Shown: positions 11,901 through 23,666, numbered from the stretch's first letter. The stretch: 64,000 bases of DNA from Enchytraeus crypticus (GCA_905160935.1 CAJHZI010000028.1:62001-126000); one strand, 5' to 3'. Translations and numbers: made by a program. The notes: generated by a model from the sequence alone, not told the origin.

Positions 11901-14900
11901 AACGGATTCTTTTACATTTCAATCTTAAACACCTTCGCTAAACAAATAAAAATTTTATATTTAAAATTTCAATATTGAACACCTTCGCTAAACAAAATAA
12001 AATTTTATAAACAAAGAATAATAATTTGGCTAATAGTCAGTCTCTATTGTATTTCTCAACAATAAAAATGTCATGCTCAATTTATACAGTGTTCCACAAT
12101 CTCCCGCGATAATGAGCACTTCATAAACAGGCCGTTCGGCGAGATTTAGCGCACTTGGTTTAGTTGCGCGTTATTTATAGAAGTTAAGCTACACCGACCT
12201 CAGTCAGTACTTTGTGAGTGACCACCTTGGAAGACCGAGTGTTGACGCTTAGGAAGGAAAAAATCCAGGGAGATGGAAGGTTATTGTTAAATCCGCGCCG
12301 GCTGCAATTAATGCGCCACCAAAGGAAAAAATACTAATAACCATGGAGAAGAAGAAGGAAATGGGCATTGAACAAGCATCTCTGCTTCCTGACTCATTGT
12401 GCCGTTATGTTATGTTATGTTATATATAGACCTACATGTAATAAACTTTGCCTATACGGGTATGTAGAAATATAAACTAAATAGTGACGATGATGTAGAA
12501 TACTTATAGTGATGCAGATTACTTAATGATGCAGAATACTTACCATGTGGGTGTATAGACTGTAACTAGTTTATATTATACTGTTGTATTGATAGTGAAG
12601 TATTAGGTGGATATGGCGTAACGGTTAGAGTGTTCGCCTCGGATGCAATTGGCCTGGATTCAAACGCACAATCCACTGAAAAAACACAGACTAAATGTGA
12701 TCTACATATATGGTGAACGTAATTAAAACTAATGATAATAGTTGAACTTGTACATACAAAATAGGCAGGGGTTTAATTTAAAATTGAGATTAAAAATTAA
12801 AATAATAGAAATGAACCTATTAAATCATTAAATGATACTTTCATCATTTGGACAGCCACCATCATTCAGGGGATGGGTAGTTCTCAAATTAGTAGTTTAA
12901 ATTAGAGATGGGAATTTTATGAATTTCCAGAGTTCAGGTTAGGTTCGGTTCGTTGGAAATGGAAGTTCGGCTCGGGTTCGGTTAGCAGTTGACAATTTGA
13001 GAGTTCGGTTCGAGGTTCGTTAAAAATGAAAGTTCGGTTCGGTTCGGGTTCGGATCTAACAAGGTTCGGGTTCGGTTCGGGTTCGGCTTGCCAACTCGCA
13101 AGAGTTCGATTCGAGTTCGAAATGGTTTGGCTTGGATAATGTTGCAATTGTTTAACTTTACTTATAATAATCATGGTTATGACAAACATGTTTAAAATGG
13201 TTTATGGTAAATATGCTTAAAAATTTATTATGTCATAATAGATGCCACATTTTTCACCTGGGTAAAAATATGAGAATGAAAAAAGGAGAGAAGTGGTATT
13301 AATTCCTGTACATTTCTTGAAATATTGTAAGTTGACCAAAAAATGTTCATAATATAGATATTTAGCTGTTCATAATTTAGATATTTAAAAAAGGAGAGAA
13401 GTGGTATTTATTCCTGTACATTTCGTGAAATATTGTAAGTTGACCAAAAAATGTTCATAATATAGATATTTAGCTTTATTATTGTATCTGAAATATTCTC
13501 GTTGATTATAACGAGCAAATAGAATGCTTCATCAATTTTTAATTTTTTGTCACTATAGGCCTATACATTAGATACGTTTATAGTTAAGTGTCTTGGCTAA
13601 AATTTGATCCAATATTTCAGAGACAAAGTGCAATTTAGTAACATAAAAATGTCAAATAAAGATGATTTGGTAAACACGTGTACTTACTTAGAAAAATGAT
13701 CATAATATACACCGTTTGCTATCAACTGACCAGTAACAAGCTTCATAATTTACCTTAGGGTTTCAAATTTGAAACTCTCAGATCAATTAGAGAGAGACAT
13801 ATGTTTATTTCGAAAACAAACAGCAGTGTAAAGTCACATACATACAAAGTGTACAAAACGAGAAATAATAGTGCACGATTACAACATAATCAATGATGCA
13901 AAATTAAAACACTTAAAACACTTAAAATTAAAACAATCCCAATACCATTCAATTGGTCCCTAGTGAGAGCATTGCTCTATCTAGCTAGTCGCCGACATGG
14001 TAAGGGAAAGTGCTTCTATCAGAGTAGTTTACCAGTTCTTGAATAAAAGAGATTTATATAGGATACTAAAATTATATACATTTTTAGCCGTTTTTATGGA
14101 ATCGGGTACACTATTCCATATTGGAACACTGGAAAAAGTAATCGAGTTAAACATTTTAACATTGCAATGAAAATACAAATAGTTTGTTTGTGACAGTCTA
14201 GTCTCATACTCATGAGTGACAGTTCTGTTGACAAAATATTCTTTATTAATATTGGAAGCAGGTCTATTGCTATCAGATTGAATATATTTGTATATTAGTT
14301 TACCAATTGCTAATCTAAATAATAAATTAACAGGAAGTACATTCAAATTTTGATGTAATTCTTTAACATTTCAAAATTTATTTTGCTCTTGTAGATTTTT
14401 TAGTACCCTTTTCTTTGCAACTTGCAATGGATGCAACATCGATCGACTAGTATTGTCGTATATTTCAATACCATAACTAATACGTGAATAAATAAGTGCG
14501 TGAAATAACATTAAGCGACAATTAATGGGTAATAATATTTTACGATTGAATAGCATTGAATTCAAAGAATTAATTTTTTAGCTAATTGATTTATATGTTC
14601 GTAAAATGATAATTTATCATCAATCCAAACACCTAGGAACTTTACACTATTAGATCTATTAAATTCAGTCATTTATCTTAATTTTAATATTATTGGTCTT
14701 AATAATTTCATTATCTAGATTAGACGGATAAAATAAAATGAAAGTCGATTTGGCAATATTAACTGTTAATCGATTACAATTGAACCAATTCAATAAATTG
14801 TTACATACAATATTACCAGTCTTATATAGCTCTACAATGCTATCTTCACAGTCAAAAACATTTGTATCATCAGCAAATAGTTTTAACTTTGCGTGATTAT

Positions 14901-17900
14901 ACGAATATTGTATGTCATTGATAAAAATGAGGAATAGTAGAGGCCCAAGAATAGAACCTTGGGGTACTCCAGTACAAACGGGTAAAACAGATGAATTAGC
15001 TTCGTTTATGGAGATAAATTGATGTCTATCATTGAGATATGATCTAAACCATTCATATGAAATCCCTCTTATTCCATAATATTGAAGCTTGCTCAGTAAA
15101 ATTGAGTGATCCACTGTATCAAAAGCCTTTGTTAGATCAAGGAATATTCCCATAGTTTTTTTCTTATTACCTTTTTCCATATGAATCATATTAATACTAT
15201 TATATAAGGCATCTACAGTTGAGTGACCTTGTCTAAAACCAAATTGGTTGTCAAAAAGAATATGGTATTTATTTAAAAAGTTCACAGTACGTTTATAGAC
15301 TAATTTTTCAAAAATTTTGCTAATAGTGTTAATTAGTGATATAGGTCTATAGTTTTCCAAATTGTCATGTTTACCTTTTTTAAAGATAGGTATTACCTGG
15401 GAGTATTTAAACGCAGTAGGGTATATTCCCAGTTCAAAAGATTTGTTGATAATGTAACTTAAAGGTTCAGCAATAACATCCGCTGAAATTTACTGCTTAT
15501 GTTGTCTGGACCAGTCAAATTAGTAGTACTAAGCATTTGAATAGCTTGAAATACCTCAGAAGAATCAGTTGGAATAAGAAACATAGTGTGTGAGTAATTA
15601 TTGGTTAGATATTTTTGAAAGTCAGAGTGGATAACATTAAAATTGGATGCTAGTATTCTGCCGATTGACGCGAAGTATTGATTAAATTCTTCTGCAATGC
15701 TATTCTTATCACATATAGTGCCATTCGTTGTTGTTAACTTTGAGATGGAAGTTTTATTGTTGCTGGGTTTATAGCTAACGCACATTATTGAGAGATTTCC
15801 AAATGTTTTTTATAGAGTTCAATCTACTATCAACATTTTTCTGAAATATATTTGTTTAAGCTTATAAATCATAGTCTCAATTTTACATTTAAATGCTTAA
15901 TAGATTTGCCAATCATTATCATTTTGGGTTTTTTGAATTTCAGATAAAGCTTATTTTTAAGCTTGATGTCTTTTTTCAGGTCATTAGTCAGCCAGATTTA
16001 TCTTTAAGACATTTCCTAGAGCATATAGTTAAGGGAAAATATGTAATCTATTGAAGTAGTTAATTTTTTTGTCATAGTATTTGTAGAATGATTTACATCA
16101 TTGGTATTAGTAAAAGACCAGTCTAAAGTAGCTAAATTACTTTTAAATTTTAAAATATTGGATTTGCTAAATATTCTTATCATAGGTATCTATTTTCAAA
16201 GTTTACCCGTTTGCGAGGACGAACAATAGCAAATATATTAGCAAAGTGGTCAGTAGTATCCGTAACTACTGTTAAACAAATAGTATTACATAGTAAAGGA
16301 GAACAATCACTGTTGAATGAAACAAAGTTCGAGAATACATGATCAACAATAGTACCATTCATGTTGTTATTATAATTAGAATTTGAACCTTGTACGCTAT
16401 TCAAGCAATGTGTCGGCACAACAGACAAAGGAGTAAAATTAAATTCACTCAATATATCAACATATCGTTTAACAGTATAATTACAATCATATTTGCCTAT
16501 ATCAATATTAAAGTCACTGCATATTAAACTCCTTTTGATAGGTTTCCATATTGAAAGAAAGTTAGAGAAAATCTCAATAAATTGGGAAACTGGTTTACTG
16601 GGATGTCTATAAAATAAATAGATTCCATATTTGGTTTCATTAACCAATACCTCTAAAAATATAAACTCAGCTAAAGAATTGAACGTATTGCAATCAATTG
16701 AAGATGACTTAATTTCATACTTTAAGGAGTTTTTAACTAAACAGGCAACACCTCAAGCCATCCAATTAGCAGGAGTTATCGGAATAAATTTATATTGCAG
16801 GAATATATTGTCAAAAAAAGATATATTCGTTGACCAGATTTCATTTAGAGGAATAATATCAAATTCAGTATCATATGATATAAGGAGATCTTTGAGACTA
16901 TTATATAGAGAATTATGATAATGTGTTTTATCTAGTACAACATTTTGAGGGCGTGTTTTTATCTAGTTTAAAATTATGAGGGTGTGTTTAAAACAAATAA
17001 AAATATTATTACAAAGGCGACAAATTATTTCGGACAGATAAATTATTTATACATGTACAAGTTCTGCAACTGGTAAAATAGTTATAATAAAATAATACAG
17101 TAAAGGCAAAAGTTATAAAATAGCAACTTACTTGAATACCAGCCATGTCGATTAAGTTGAAAACTTTTGTGCGAATGAATGATTGAAGCAAGTTAATTGA
17201 TTTTTTCTATAATTTTGACCTAATTAGTCAAGATGAAATAGTTTACAAAATTATTATATTTAGAGTGAATCATCTGGTGAGAGCCCCCACCCTGCTCTGC
17301 TTAATAACAACGAATCATTTAGTTTGTCAAAAATTGGTTTAACCTACTTGCAATGGCTCTATTGATACTTCCGGTTAATTAGTAACATCCACTTAAGTGT
17401 TCACATCGGGCTAATTAGTAACATCTGGTTGTCACATGACCTGCTGAGTGAGTGCTCTACTGATTCTAAGGACTACTTAGTAACATCCAACATTTACTTA
17501 AGTGCTATAATCACAAGACGCACACATCCACTAATACTTCGGGCCAATTAGTACAGGCAAGCATGCGTGTGGGCAGATTAACAGGGTCACCGCGTGACGC
17601 ACTTAGGGGTCAAATTCAAGGACGTCCTAGTACTCCCTAGAACCTTACTACTGTCGGATATTTATTATCATCATTGTTTGTTGTTTAGACGGGTTGCAGC
17701 TGATCAGCCCTTGTGAAGAAGAGAACCCATTTAACTACTCGAGTTGTTCTGACCCTACCGATCTCATCAAGCGTAAGTATCTTCCTCTTCAACTCTAATT
17801 TTATCATGCAATATGATACGAAATCATTTATAGTTTTCTGCATCCTAAGAGAACTCGGCATCAGTGAGGAGTGAAATCTTAGTTCTTAGACTAGTTGCGG

Positions 17901-20763
17901 CTGTTGAGCCACTATAGAATTTGATTCTCACATTAATAAAATTAGATTTAAAATGCGTTTAGACGAGATTCTAAAAACATAGACTTAAAGAAGTTTCAGA
18001 AAGTCCTACCTTATATATTTCTAAAGTATAAAATACCATTCCTTAATACTATTAGAAAATAGTAATGAATTATTCTTAAATTAATTATCGTGTGGAAAGA
18101 TTATTTAGATCTATTGTAATGTTGTTTATGTACTTGTTAAGCTTTCAATATAGGCTAATAGACCTTAATGTTTTCAAATCTCTCAGTAATTCTTTAAAAT
18201 CCTTTTTGGCACTTTAAAACTGCTTTTGTTGTGTCAGAATCACTCCAGAATAGATCAACGGTCACTGATCGTAGGCCCTACTGCGCTTGTAGAAAAAACG
18301 TTAAAGCATTTTTTGAGGAAGGCATTGGAAAACCACCTCGAAACTCCTATTTCTAAGAAGATTCTAATAAGAATTGGTAAGCGCATAGCTACCATTTGCG
18401 ATGCATTTTCAATTTAATAGTCGAAGGCGCTCTGCTTAATTGTGTAGAAGTAAACTGAGCTACATAAACAAGTGTGCACCTTGGACGTACGTACCAGATT
18501 TCAGAGAATTAATAAATTGAGAGGTAGAGCATTAACTTAATTATATTATTTAATCTCGCAGGTCTTGATCATTTACGATTGTACAACGTTGCCTCAAATG
18601 ATTTTTGCTACAAGATCTTACGTCATATTGTCCTCTCTCAATGGGGTTAGAGTTCATATTATTGCAATAACTATAATTCTATTATAATCTCTATCTATTT
18701 CTCTTACTGCACTGAATACTAGCAGGTCCATGGTATATAATGCCTCCACTATTCTCTATCTTCCGTTTTCCTCTTCACGTCCCCATACGAGAGGATCTTT
18801 AAATCATCTATAACATTCCTTTTGATATACCAATATTCTTGGGGGATTCTGCTTATGACGTGGTGGGCCCCTTGTGCCTTCCTCAGCTTCGACTTATATT
18901 TTCTGGGCAGGCGCGTCATTCCCTGAGAAAACAGTCATGTTTGCCCATATAATATAAGCTTGCATTTCTATTATATTATAGGTTTAAATTTCCCTAATGG
19001 AGCAGCTCTATCAGTGATTAGAGGACTGGGGATTTCAGCCTCCTGCTATTGATCCGCATTCGAAAACATAGCTGATAAAGTCACCGTCTCAATCACATCA
19101 CATCACATTAATCTTAATATCGCTAATATAGAACAGTTTACAAATAGTTATAATCGAATATTTGTTTCATATTAATCAGCCAAATGACGTGCCTAAGGTC
19201 CTTATTTCTACTCACTACTTGGGCCTACTATTAGACTATCACCTCTTTCAAAAGCACTCCATCGACCAACAAATTAATCCCATCACGAAGCTACGCATCG
19301 ATCCATCAATCAATCAATAAGAGTTTAACGTCCGGTTCCTCACCATAAGGCAATGTCAGAGACGTCTTTTGCAGACTCTTTACGCACAGGCGCCAAAACA
19401 CCACACGATGACGACTGAGTACATAGAGACTACAAGAGAAAGCGAGATCAAAACAGTGCAGGTCCAAGATCCAAGGCAAGCTGGTCAAAATTTAGACCTA
19501 TTGCGGAAAGAGATGGGTTATAGCTTTACAAGGAAAGTACCAATACAATTACAAATCGAAGATCTTTTGGCAGAGAGATCCATATTGTCGGAACAGAAAA
19601 CATGAAGGAGCGCCAGCACATGGCAGATTTAATGTTTGTTACAGTGGCAAGGTTTTTACTGGAGGAGCGAAGACTACAAGCGTATTGATAGATTGATAAG
19701 AGAAAAGAAACGTTAACATTAGCTTTTAAGCGTTACTAGCTTTTAAGCTTCAAAACATCTTAACTTGGCATTGAACAAGAGACACTTGCAATTGCATCAA
19801 GTCATAACATGCAAAAAGTACTCCATCCAACCCTAACAAAATTAAAACGAAAAATACTCAACAAAAGAACTAAAGCAAAAATGCTGTGACAGCTAGATTT
19901 TAACGCTATCAATCAGTATCAGTCTACAGTAACTGACTATCTGACATAAGAGTTATTTCTCGCAAATCCTGTCGGTCGTTCTCATTCATCTCACATTGTT
20001 GACCACAACCAGGTTTGAGCCGACGAAATTATGAAAAGTGCGTTCTGTTGAAGCAGTGGTCACTGGCATGGCAGCCAAAATGGATAGTGATGTGGACAAT
20101 GAGCCGAAGCCTCAACTGGCATATCGGTTGAATTTCCCCTTAATTTCCTTACCGCCAGGGTGTATACAACCATTCATATATAAGATTGCATTCAACGCAT
20201 TACTGCAATCTCGACAACAGAACGCAAGAACCAAAACTTTCAAAAGCTTAAGGCATTGGATTGGTGATAGAGAGGCCTAAATTTAACAAGTGGATCATAG
20301 TTTATTAAGTGGATCAGCTAACATACATTCAAGAAACGGATTTCTGCATTCAGTAAAAATCGTGAAGTAGGCTAAATCTGTGGCTATGTTCTCCGAATAA
20401 GCCACCCTGACACAGCTATGGTGAGGAATCGGACGTTAATTCTGTATTGTGATAATTTATTGGCTTACATTTACCAAACTGATTTTATTACCGTATTAAT
20501 TATTTTTAAAATTATTATTATTTTATTACCCTCTATAGAAAATAAATTAGAATTTAGACGAATTGTGTAGGCCTAAGTGTTCTAGGTCATAGCTGGGGAG
20601 TACGGACCCCGAGACCTCCCCCTGCCAGCTACTCCCCTGTTGGCGTTTTTAATCAAGATTCTTTAAATTTAATTTTGTGTTTTTCTTTTGTTTTGTATAC
20701 GCAGAAGAACTGCGGAAGAGTAGAATCAGCAGCGCGAGTTGTGACACTGCAAGACTAGGTTAA
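5929..20763 (+). CDS. Unidentified four-exon gene, 1,211-aa Ser/Arg-rich protein
   Basis: Exons 5929-8768, 9576-10228, 17689-17772 and 20705-20763 join with matching phases (AA|T, G|AC, C|AA) and end at TAA. The acceptors are good: TTTTTTAG, TTGTTTAG and the strong TTTTGTATACGCAG. Donors are GTTTGT (weak), GTTAGT and GTAAGT. I recognise no domain. Residues 1-300 are acidic and serine-rich. Around 305-330 is a basic stretch (FRTVHQLRRYLTSRRKRGDS). About 625-750 is Arg/Ser/Tyr-rich, then comes an acidic patch (DLDPFDSDSALDEDDL) and a short helix-like segment (LEASLLQFVAEMIESLEKGR). CxC pairs recur (QCDCNK, CCGKCQCQ, SCRCR, with SCLQCRG). No signal peptide or membrane span is visible, so it may be an intracellular scaffold-like protein. 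The ATG follows an in-frame TAG that could also be an acceptor, so upstream exons are possible. The exon chain is inferred from phase and splice motifs. Confidence 0.7.
10380..10745 (+). mobile_element. SINE-like retroposon with RTE-like 3' tail, copy 1
   Basis: This 365-bp element is about 85-90% identical by eye to 45662-46006. It contains GTGTGGTTGGACCACTGCAG, GAGGAAGGCAACGGGAAACC and a tail ACCTGCCACTTGGCAGTGC followed by ACTGAAGAGAGA. It is flanked by an imperfect 11-bp direct repeat, AATTCGAGGAT / AATTCGAAGAT (10369-10379 and 10746-10756), so it inserted by target-primed reverse transcription. The tail resembles the RTE LINE 3' end at 25470-25496. There is no open frame of its own. Confidence 0.75.
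11143..11470. mobile_element. Cluster of nested palindromic MITEs
   Basis: CCACACACGATCA and its inverse TGATCGTGTGTGG alternate at least three times. They enclose palindromic cores of the type GAACAGATATCTGTTC followed by AGATAAATTTGATC. The outermost pair reads GGCCACACACGATCA and TGATCGTGTATGGCC. There is no ORF. The structure suggests foldback DNA elements inserted into, or duplicated within, one another. I could not settle a target-site duplication. Confidence 0.65.
11700..11935 (+). mobile_element. tRNA-like SINE with a palindromic anticodon-arm region
   Basis: GTGGCGCGATGATCTAGAGG (A-box region) and GTCGCGAGTTCGGGACTGCG (B-box region) are spaced as in a tRNA. Between them lies a near-perfect palindrome, CTAGAGGAGAG then AGCTCTCCTCTAG. 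The body continues GTCGACCCCGAATAGGGATA. There is a single copy in the window, so it could be a lone tRNA-like relic and not a SINE. Confidence 0.5.
12143..12428 (+). mobile_element. 5S rRNA-derived SINE (SINE3 type), copy 1
   Basis: Positions about 12180-12255 read like the 3' two-thirds of animal 5S rRNA: GAAGTTAAGC, CAGTCAGTACTTTGTGAGTG, ACCACCTTGGAAGACCGAGT, GTTGACGCTT. This covers the internal promoter (A box, intermediate element, C box). A non-5S body follows (AAATCCGCGCCGGCTGCAAT), and the copy ends in a (TTATG)n tail, TTATGTTATGTTATGTTATA. A second copy lies at 63038-63325 with the same body and tail, so this is a dispersed retroposon and not a 5S gene. Confidence 0.85.
12607..12760 (+). 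mobile_element. tRNA-derived SINE
   Basis: GGCGTAACGGTTAGAGTG (A box) and CTGGATTCAAACGC (B box) are spaced as in a tRNA, with GTTCGCCTCGGATGC between. The tail is AT-rich. No second copy is evident in this window. Confidence 0.6.
12903..13795 (+). mobile_element. Left half of a TTCGG-rich hAT-like element, copy 1
   Basis: This begins with TAGAGATGGGAATTTTATGA and a block of TTCGG-type repeats, then matches 45064-46170 closely through GTTTCAAATTTGAAACTCTC and AGATCAATT. It lacks the right terminus and stops where the antisense LINE 3' end begins. Comparison with the intact copy at 45064-46809 shows the 5' TIR is present here and the 3' TIR is absent. Confidence 0.7.
13800..16990 (-). mobile_element. 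Decayed LINE (CR1/Jockey-like), EN and RT domains, antisense in gene 1
   Basis: On the minus strand, endonuclease pieces come first (about 16920-16180; EFDIIPLNEIW, then SLICSDFNIDIGKYDC matching the GDFN motif). Reverse transcriptase follows (15785-14665) with MENYRPISLINTISKIFEKL, TMGIFLDLTKAFDTVDHSIL, GVPQGSILGPLLFLIFINDI and the catalytic-box variant FADDT. The C-terminal domain is at 14565-14029 (SVPIWNSVPDSIKTAKNVYN). Several stops and frameshifts separate the blocks, so it is dead. I saw no clear ORF1. Confidence 0.85.
17330..17600. repeat. Degenerate short repeats around TTAGTAACATC
   Basis: Four loosely similar segments carry (A/C)TTAGTAACATC or CAATTAGTACAG, with ACTTAAGTG nearby, at irregular spacing. 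The origin is unclear. They lie just upstream of exon 3 of gene 1. Confidence 0.4.
18230..18375 (+). mobile_element. Possible diverged fragment of the RTE-tailed SINE
   Basis: GAGGAAGGCATTGGAAAACC then ACCTC resembles the block GAGGAAGGCAACGGGAAACC in the elements at 10380 and 45662. The remainder is too diverged to align by eye. It lies in intron 3 of gene 1. Confidence 0.35.
18718..18835 (-). mobile_element. RTE-type LINE 3'-end fragment
   Basis: AGCAGGTCCATGGTATATAA, then TGCCTCCACTATTCTCTA, is the reverse of the RTE 3' end at 25440-25475 (GTGGAGGCGTTATATACCAT). Only the region encoding the extreme C-terminus and 3' UTR remains. Confidence 0.6.
18990..19075 (+). mobile_element. Possible tRNA-like SINE head
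   Basis: CAGCTCTATCAGTGATTAGA and GCATTCGAAAACA could be diverged A and B boxes at tRNA spacing. Only one copy is present, and the B box is poor. Confidence 0.25.
19300..19610 (+). other. (ATCA)n-flanked repeat and an uncharacterised open frame
   Basis: ATCAATCAATCAATAAGAGT then TTAACGTCCGGTTCCTCACC is a dispersed motif; related scraps occur at 20420 and 23345. It runs into an open frame (19369-19605, ending at TGA) with an acceptor-like CTTTTGCAG at its start. I recognise no family. It lies in intron 3 of gene 1, and its phase does not continue that gene usefully. Confidence 0.3.
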
Positions 20764-22927
20764 AACCGTATCAGGATGTAGTAAATCACCTACGAGAATT
20801 CATATAATTTATAGTAGGCCTACATTTTAAAACAGATAGGAACAAAATCATATATTGCTAATGATTAATAATTTTACTATCACATGGCTCGAGTCTGTAG
20901 CATGGTCGATTAGGACTGTTGAGTTTTTCTTTTCGAATCGGGAAGGTTTAGGCTTTGTTCATTTTCCCCGTATTATACAGTATAAGAAACTAAATTCAAA
21001 CTCTTCCGCAATATTAGCCTACAGCTCTTTGGTTGACGAGCAGTTTTCACTATCCATTTAGCGGTCCTGATTCTGTCTACGAGTGTTTAATTCATCTCAT
21101 TAGGCCTGTAGGTCAATGTAATCTCATGAAGCTATGCGTCGCTCTACACATTGAGCCGTTATGAGGAGTGCATTTTCATCACAAGCCTTAACTTTATTTA
21201 TTTTCGTTCAGTAAGTAAATCATATTTATATTTTCTCTATCTATCTTTATTAGGCCTATATAGAACTGCCGCGAGTCGCAGTTTCGTCGTTGTTCTCTCA
21301 CTCATAGCGAAACATTGCAAGGAGATGACTGACTGACCGCGTTGGCCGAAAAATTGCTACAATTTGAGAATGTTTTATCAGCTTCGTTGATCAAAAACGT
21401 GGCGCTATTATATACTGATGAGGAATACGAGAATTACCGTTAAAGCGCACATAATTAGCACATATTATGTAGCGAGATTAGACTATCATCCCCAATTAGG
21501 TCTATAGGGCATAACTTTTTAAAGTAGGCCTATCCTGTTGTTACAAATAATGTTACTGTTCCTGAATATTACTACTTTAAGCGGACAAAAAGTTATGAAT
21601 TGTCGATTATGATGTTCAATAAGTTAAATCTTAATGGAATTTAATATTAATATTTAGTTTTTTTAATTTTTCATTCCATTGTCATTCTTAATTGGACTCA
21701 TTTTCTGGATTTTAGATTTTTGCACGTTTACTATAAGTTTTATATATTTTTACATAGATCTGCCGGCTTTGATTTCGCCGTGCTAGATGTTGTCCGATTA
21801 TATATCACGAATGAAAGAACAGCTCGCATTGCGGGCTACTGATGTATTAGAATATTTATTTAGCACAAAGATTTTAATATGAAAATCATGTATTGAAGTT
21901 TGCTGTCAATTGGCGCTCAACAGCAAAGATATGATTAATCATGGAGAGTAAGCAGTTTCGAATATTGGTCACCGGCCATGACACTGCTTTAGAAACGTAA
22001 ATGTATTAGCACTTTCTATAGACAAGCTAAAACCCATCTCATTCCGCCATAGGTCAATATTCTGACTCTCTTGCCTCTTATGTTGGACTTCGGCTGTGTG
22101 GTCTTTGTATATTCAGTCATCATCGTTTGGTGCGTTGGCGTCTGTTGATGCAGAATCTGCTTGAGACGTCCCTGACATTGCCTTTGCATGACGAGGATAG
22201 CGGACGTTAAATTCTAATTGATTAATAATAAAATAACGCAAAACTGTATTAAAACCGTAAAACTTTAGTAAAACTGCATGGTTATCGACGAGTATATAGT
22301 ACGTCTCCCTTGGATGCATAAAAACATAAAAGACCTAAAATATATAATGTCCACACTTTGCTAATAATATCAAACTCTCCTCAAGCGAATAGCTCGTATA
22401 GATTCAAAATTCAATATGAAGTGTCCAAATAAATATAACATTTGCTAATATAAAACGCTTCTCGAACGAAATAGCGCGTATACGATTCAATATGGTTTCC
22501 AAGAGCTTGTTTAAGTTCGAATGCTTTGTGTAGCATCAATATGGTAGCCTATTGCAGATTAATAACAGATGATAATAATGCAGATGATAATATGCAGATT
22601 ATGTTAAGTTCAGGTTGGTGTATAATTAAAAAATCCAAAATGTTTCAACATGACGGAATAAAATCGATTCAATGGTGCAATCGATACATGTAATAATGTA
22701 ATGACTATAGAAATCATCACAAAAATTGATATAATTGGCCATATGTACAAGGAAAGGATGGTTTGCTAACGTACATAGGCCTATTCATATAGTTCTATTG
22801 CTGACTTTTTTGCAAAATTAATCACAGTGAGGACGAGATTTTGTAGAGCTATCGGTAGGGCGAATACATACTGCACTATGCATCCCTTGTGCAGCACTTA
22901 TACCTGAAAACATGATTATTTCGATTC
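20764..22927. other. Gene 1 3' flank and intergenic sequence: little recognisable
   Basis: The 3' UTR of gene 1 must begin here. I found no canonical AATAAA close to the stop. The stretch is AT-rich, with TAGGCCTA at 20815, 21251, 21525 and 22776. No repeat family or ORF with recognisable features is present. Confidence 0.4.
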
Positions 22928-23290
22928 TCAACCTCTACGTTTCTTGCAGTTCTCTCCTCTATAGAGTAATAACACAGTACACGTGCCGTTGCATATTATG
23001 CCAACGCTTACCACCAAACTCCCAGCGAGACCTGCTATTACACCGACTTTCCACGCACTTATATCTAATGCACTGGCCACTACCACTCCACAAGACGCAA
23101 TCGCGCCAACCAAGATTCCTGCTCCTACAATAATTATAATATAGAAACTTAGGAGGACGACAGCTGCTGCAGCAGCCTTATATTTTTTGCGTGCACTAAG
23201 TTCTGCTTGAAGCGATTCTTCGCGTTGCTTTCTACCTAATCGCCGAGAATTATGTGCCTTTTGTTCAAGTTCGTACTGGTCTCTCTTCAT
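22928..23290 (-). CDS. Possible small two-helix membrane protein, 120 aa
   Basis: An ATG-initiated frame of 121 codons ends in TGA. Residues 1-45 are charged and probably helical (MKRDQYELEQKAHNSRRLGR, continuing KQREESLQAELSARKKY). Two hydrophobic segments follow: about 46-72 (AAAAVVLLSFYIIIIVGAGI) and about 84-110 (VGVIAGLAGSLVVSVGIICN). The tail is basic (CKKRRG). A splice-acceptor-like TTTTGTGCAG lies 8 nt upstream of the ATG, so this may be the last exon of a gene with a 5' UTR intron. I do not recognise the family. The layout would suit a small membrane protein with a coiled cytosolic N-terminus, but chance is not excluded in AT-rich DNA. Confidence 0.4.
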   Translation of the reverse strand: MKRDQYELEQKAHNSRRLGRKQREESLQAELSARKKYKAAAAAVVLLSFYIIIIVGAGILVGAIASCGVVVASALDISAWKVGVIAGLAGSLVVSVGIICNGTCTVLLLYRGENCKKRRG

Positions 23291-23589
23291 TGATTTTCCT
23301 GCACAAAATGTCAACCATAGATAAATAGCGCATAGCGCACCAGATAAATCTATCAATCAATCGATCAATATTTAATGTCCGATATTCAAGTCTGCACTAG
23401 TTCTCCTTAACGCCTGTACTGACTAGTTGCTCAACTGACACGGCTATCGACTGTCTAACTTACTACTAACAACCGAGGACTACAGCTGACTATTACATTA
23501 ATAAATCCTACTACTACCTCCGTCTCTTATATACTCTACTGATGATACATACTGCTTCTTATATAATCAATACAGTTAGTGCGTGCTAC

Positions 23590-23666
23590 TTAATTCCTAA
23601 TGTGACTCTTGAATAAACTGATACACTATACCCTTCTTGCCCGAATTAATACATGATACAATACTT
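23590..23666. repeat. Left remnant of a GAATTAATACATGATACAAT-type minisatellite
   Basis: GAATTAATACATGATACAAT followed by ACTT is the same unit type as the array at 25530-25650. The two parts are now separated by the RTE and hAT insertions. Confidence 0.55.

Larger units (their letters stand above)
10229..17688. other. Intron 2 of gene 1, a transposon trap of about 7.5 kb
   Basis: This intron holds, in order: a SINE with an RTE-like tail (10380-10745), palindromic MITEs (11143-11470), a tRNA-like SINE (11700-11935), a 5S-derived SINE (12143-12428), a tRNA-derived SINE (12607-12760), half of a TTCGG-rich hAT element (12903-13795), an antisense LINE (13800-16990) and weak TTAGTAACATC repeats (17330-17600). 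I see nothing in 10746-11142. Confidence 0.65.

Noticed and set aside
12143-12428. A functional 5S rRNA gene
   Set aside because: Only part of 5S is present, it is diverged, and it is fused to a body and tail shared with the copy at 63038.
19369-19605. Further coding exon of gene 1
   Set aside because: In the phase left by exon 3 it hits a stop after about 14 codons, whereas 20705-20763 fits phase, has a much stronger polypyrimidine tract and ends in a clean stop.
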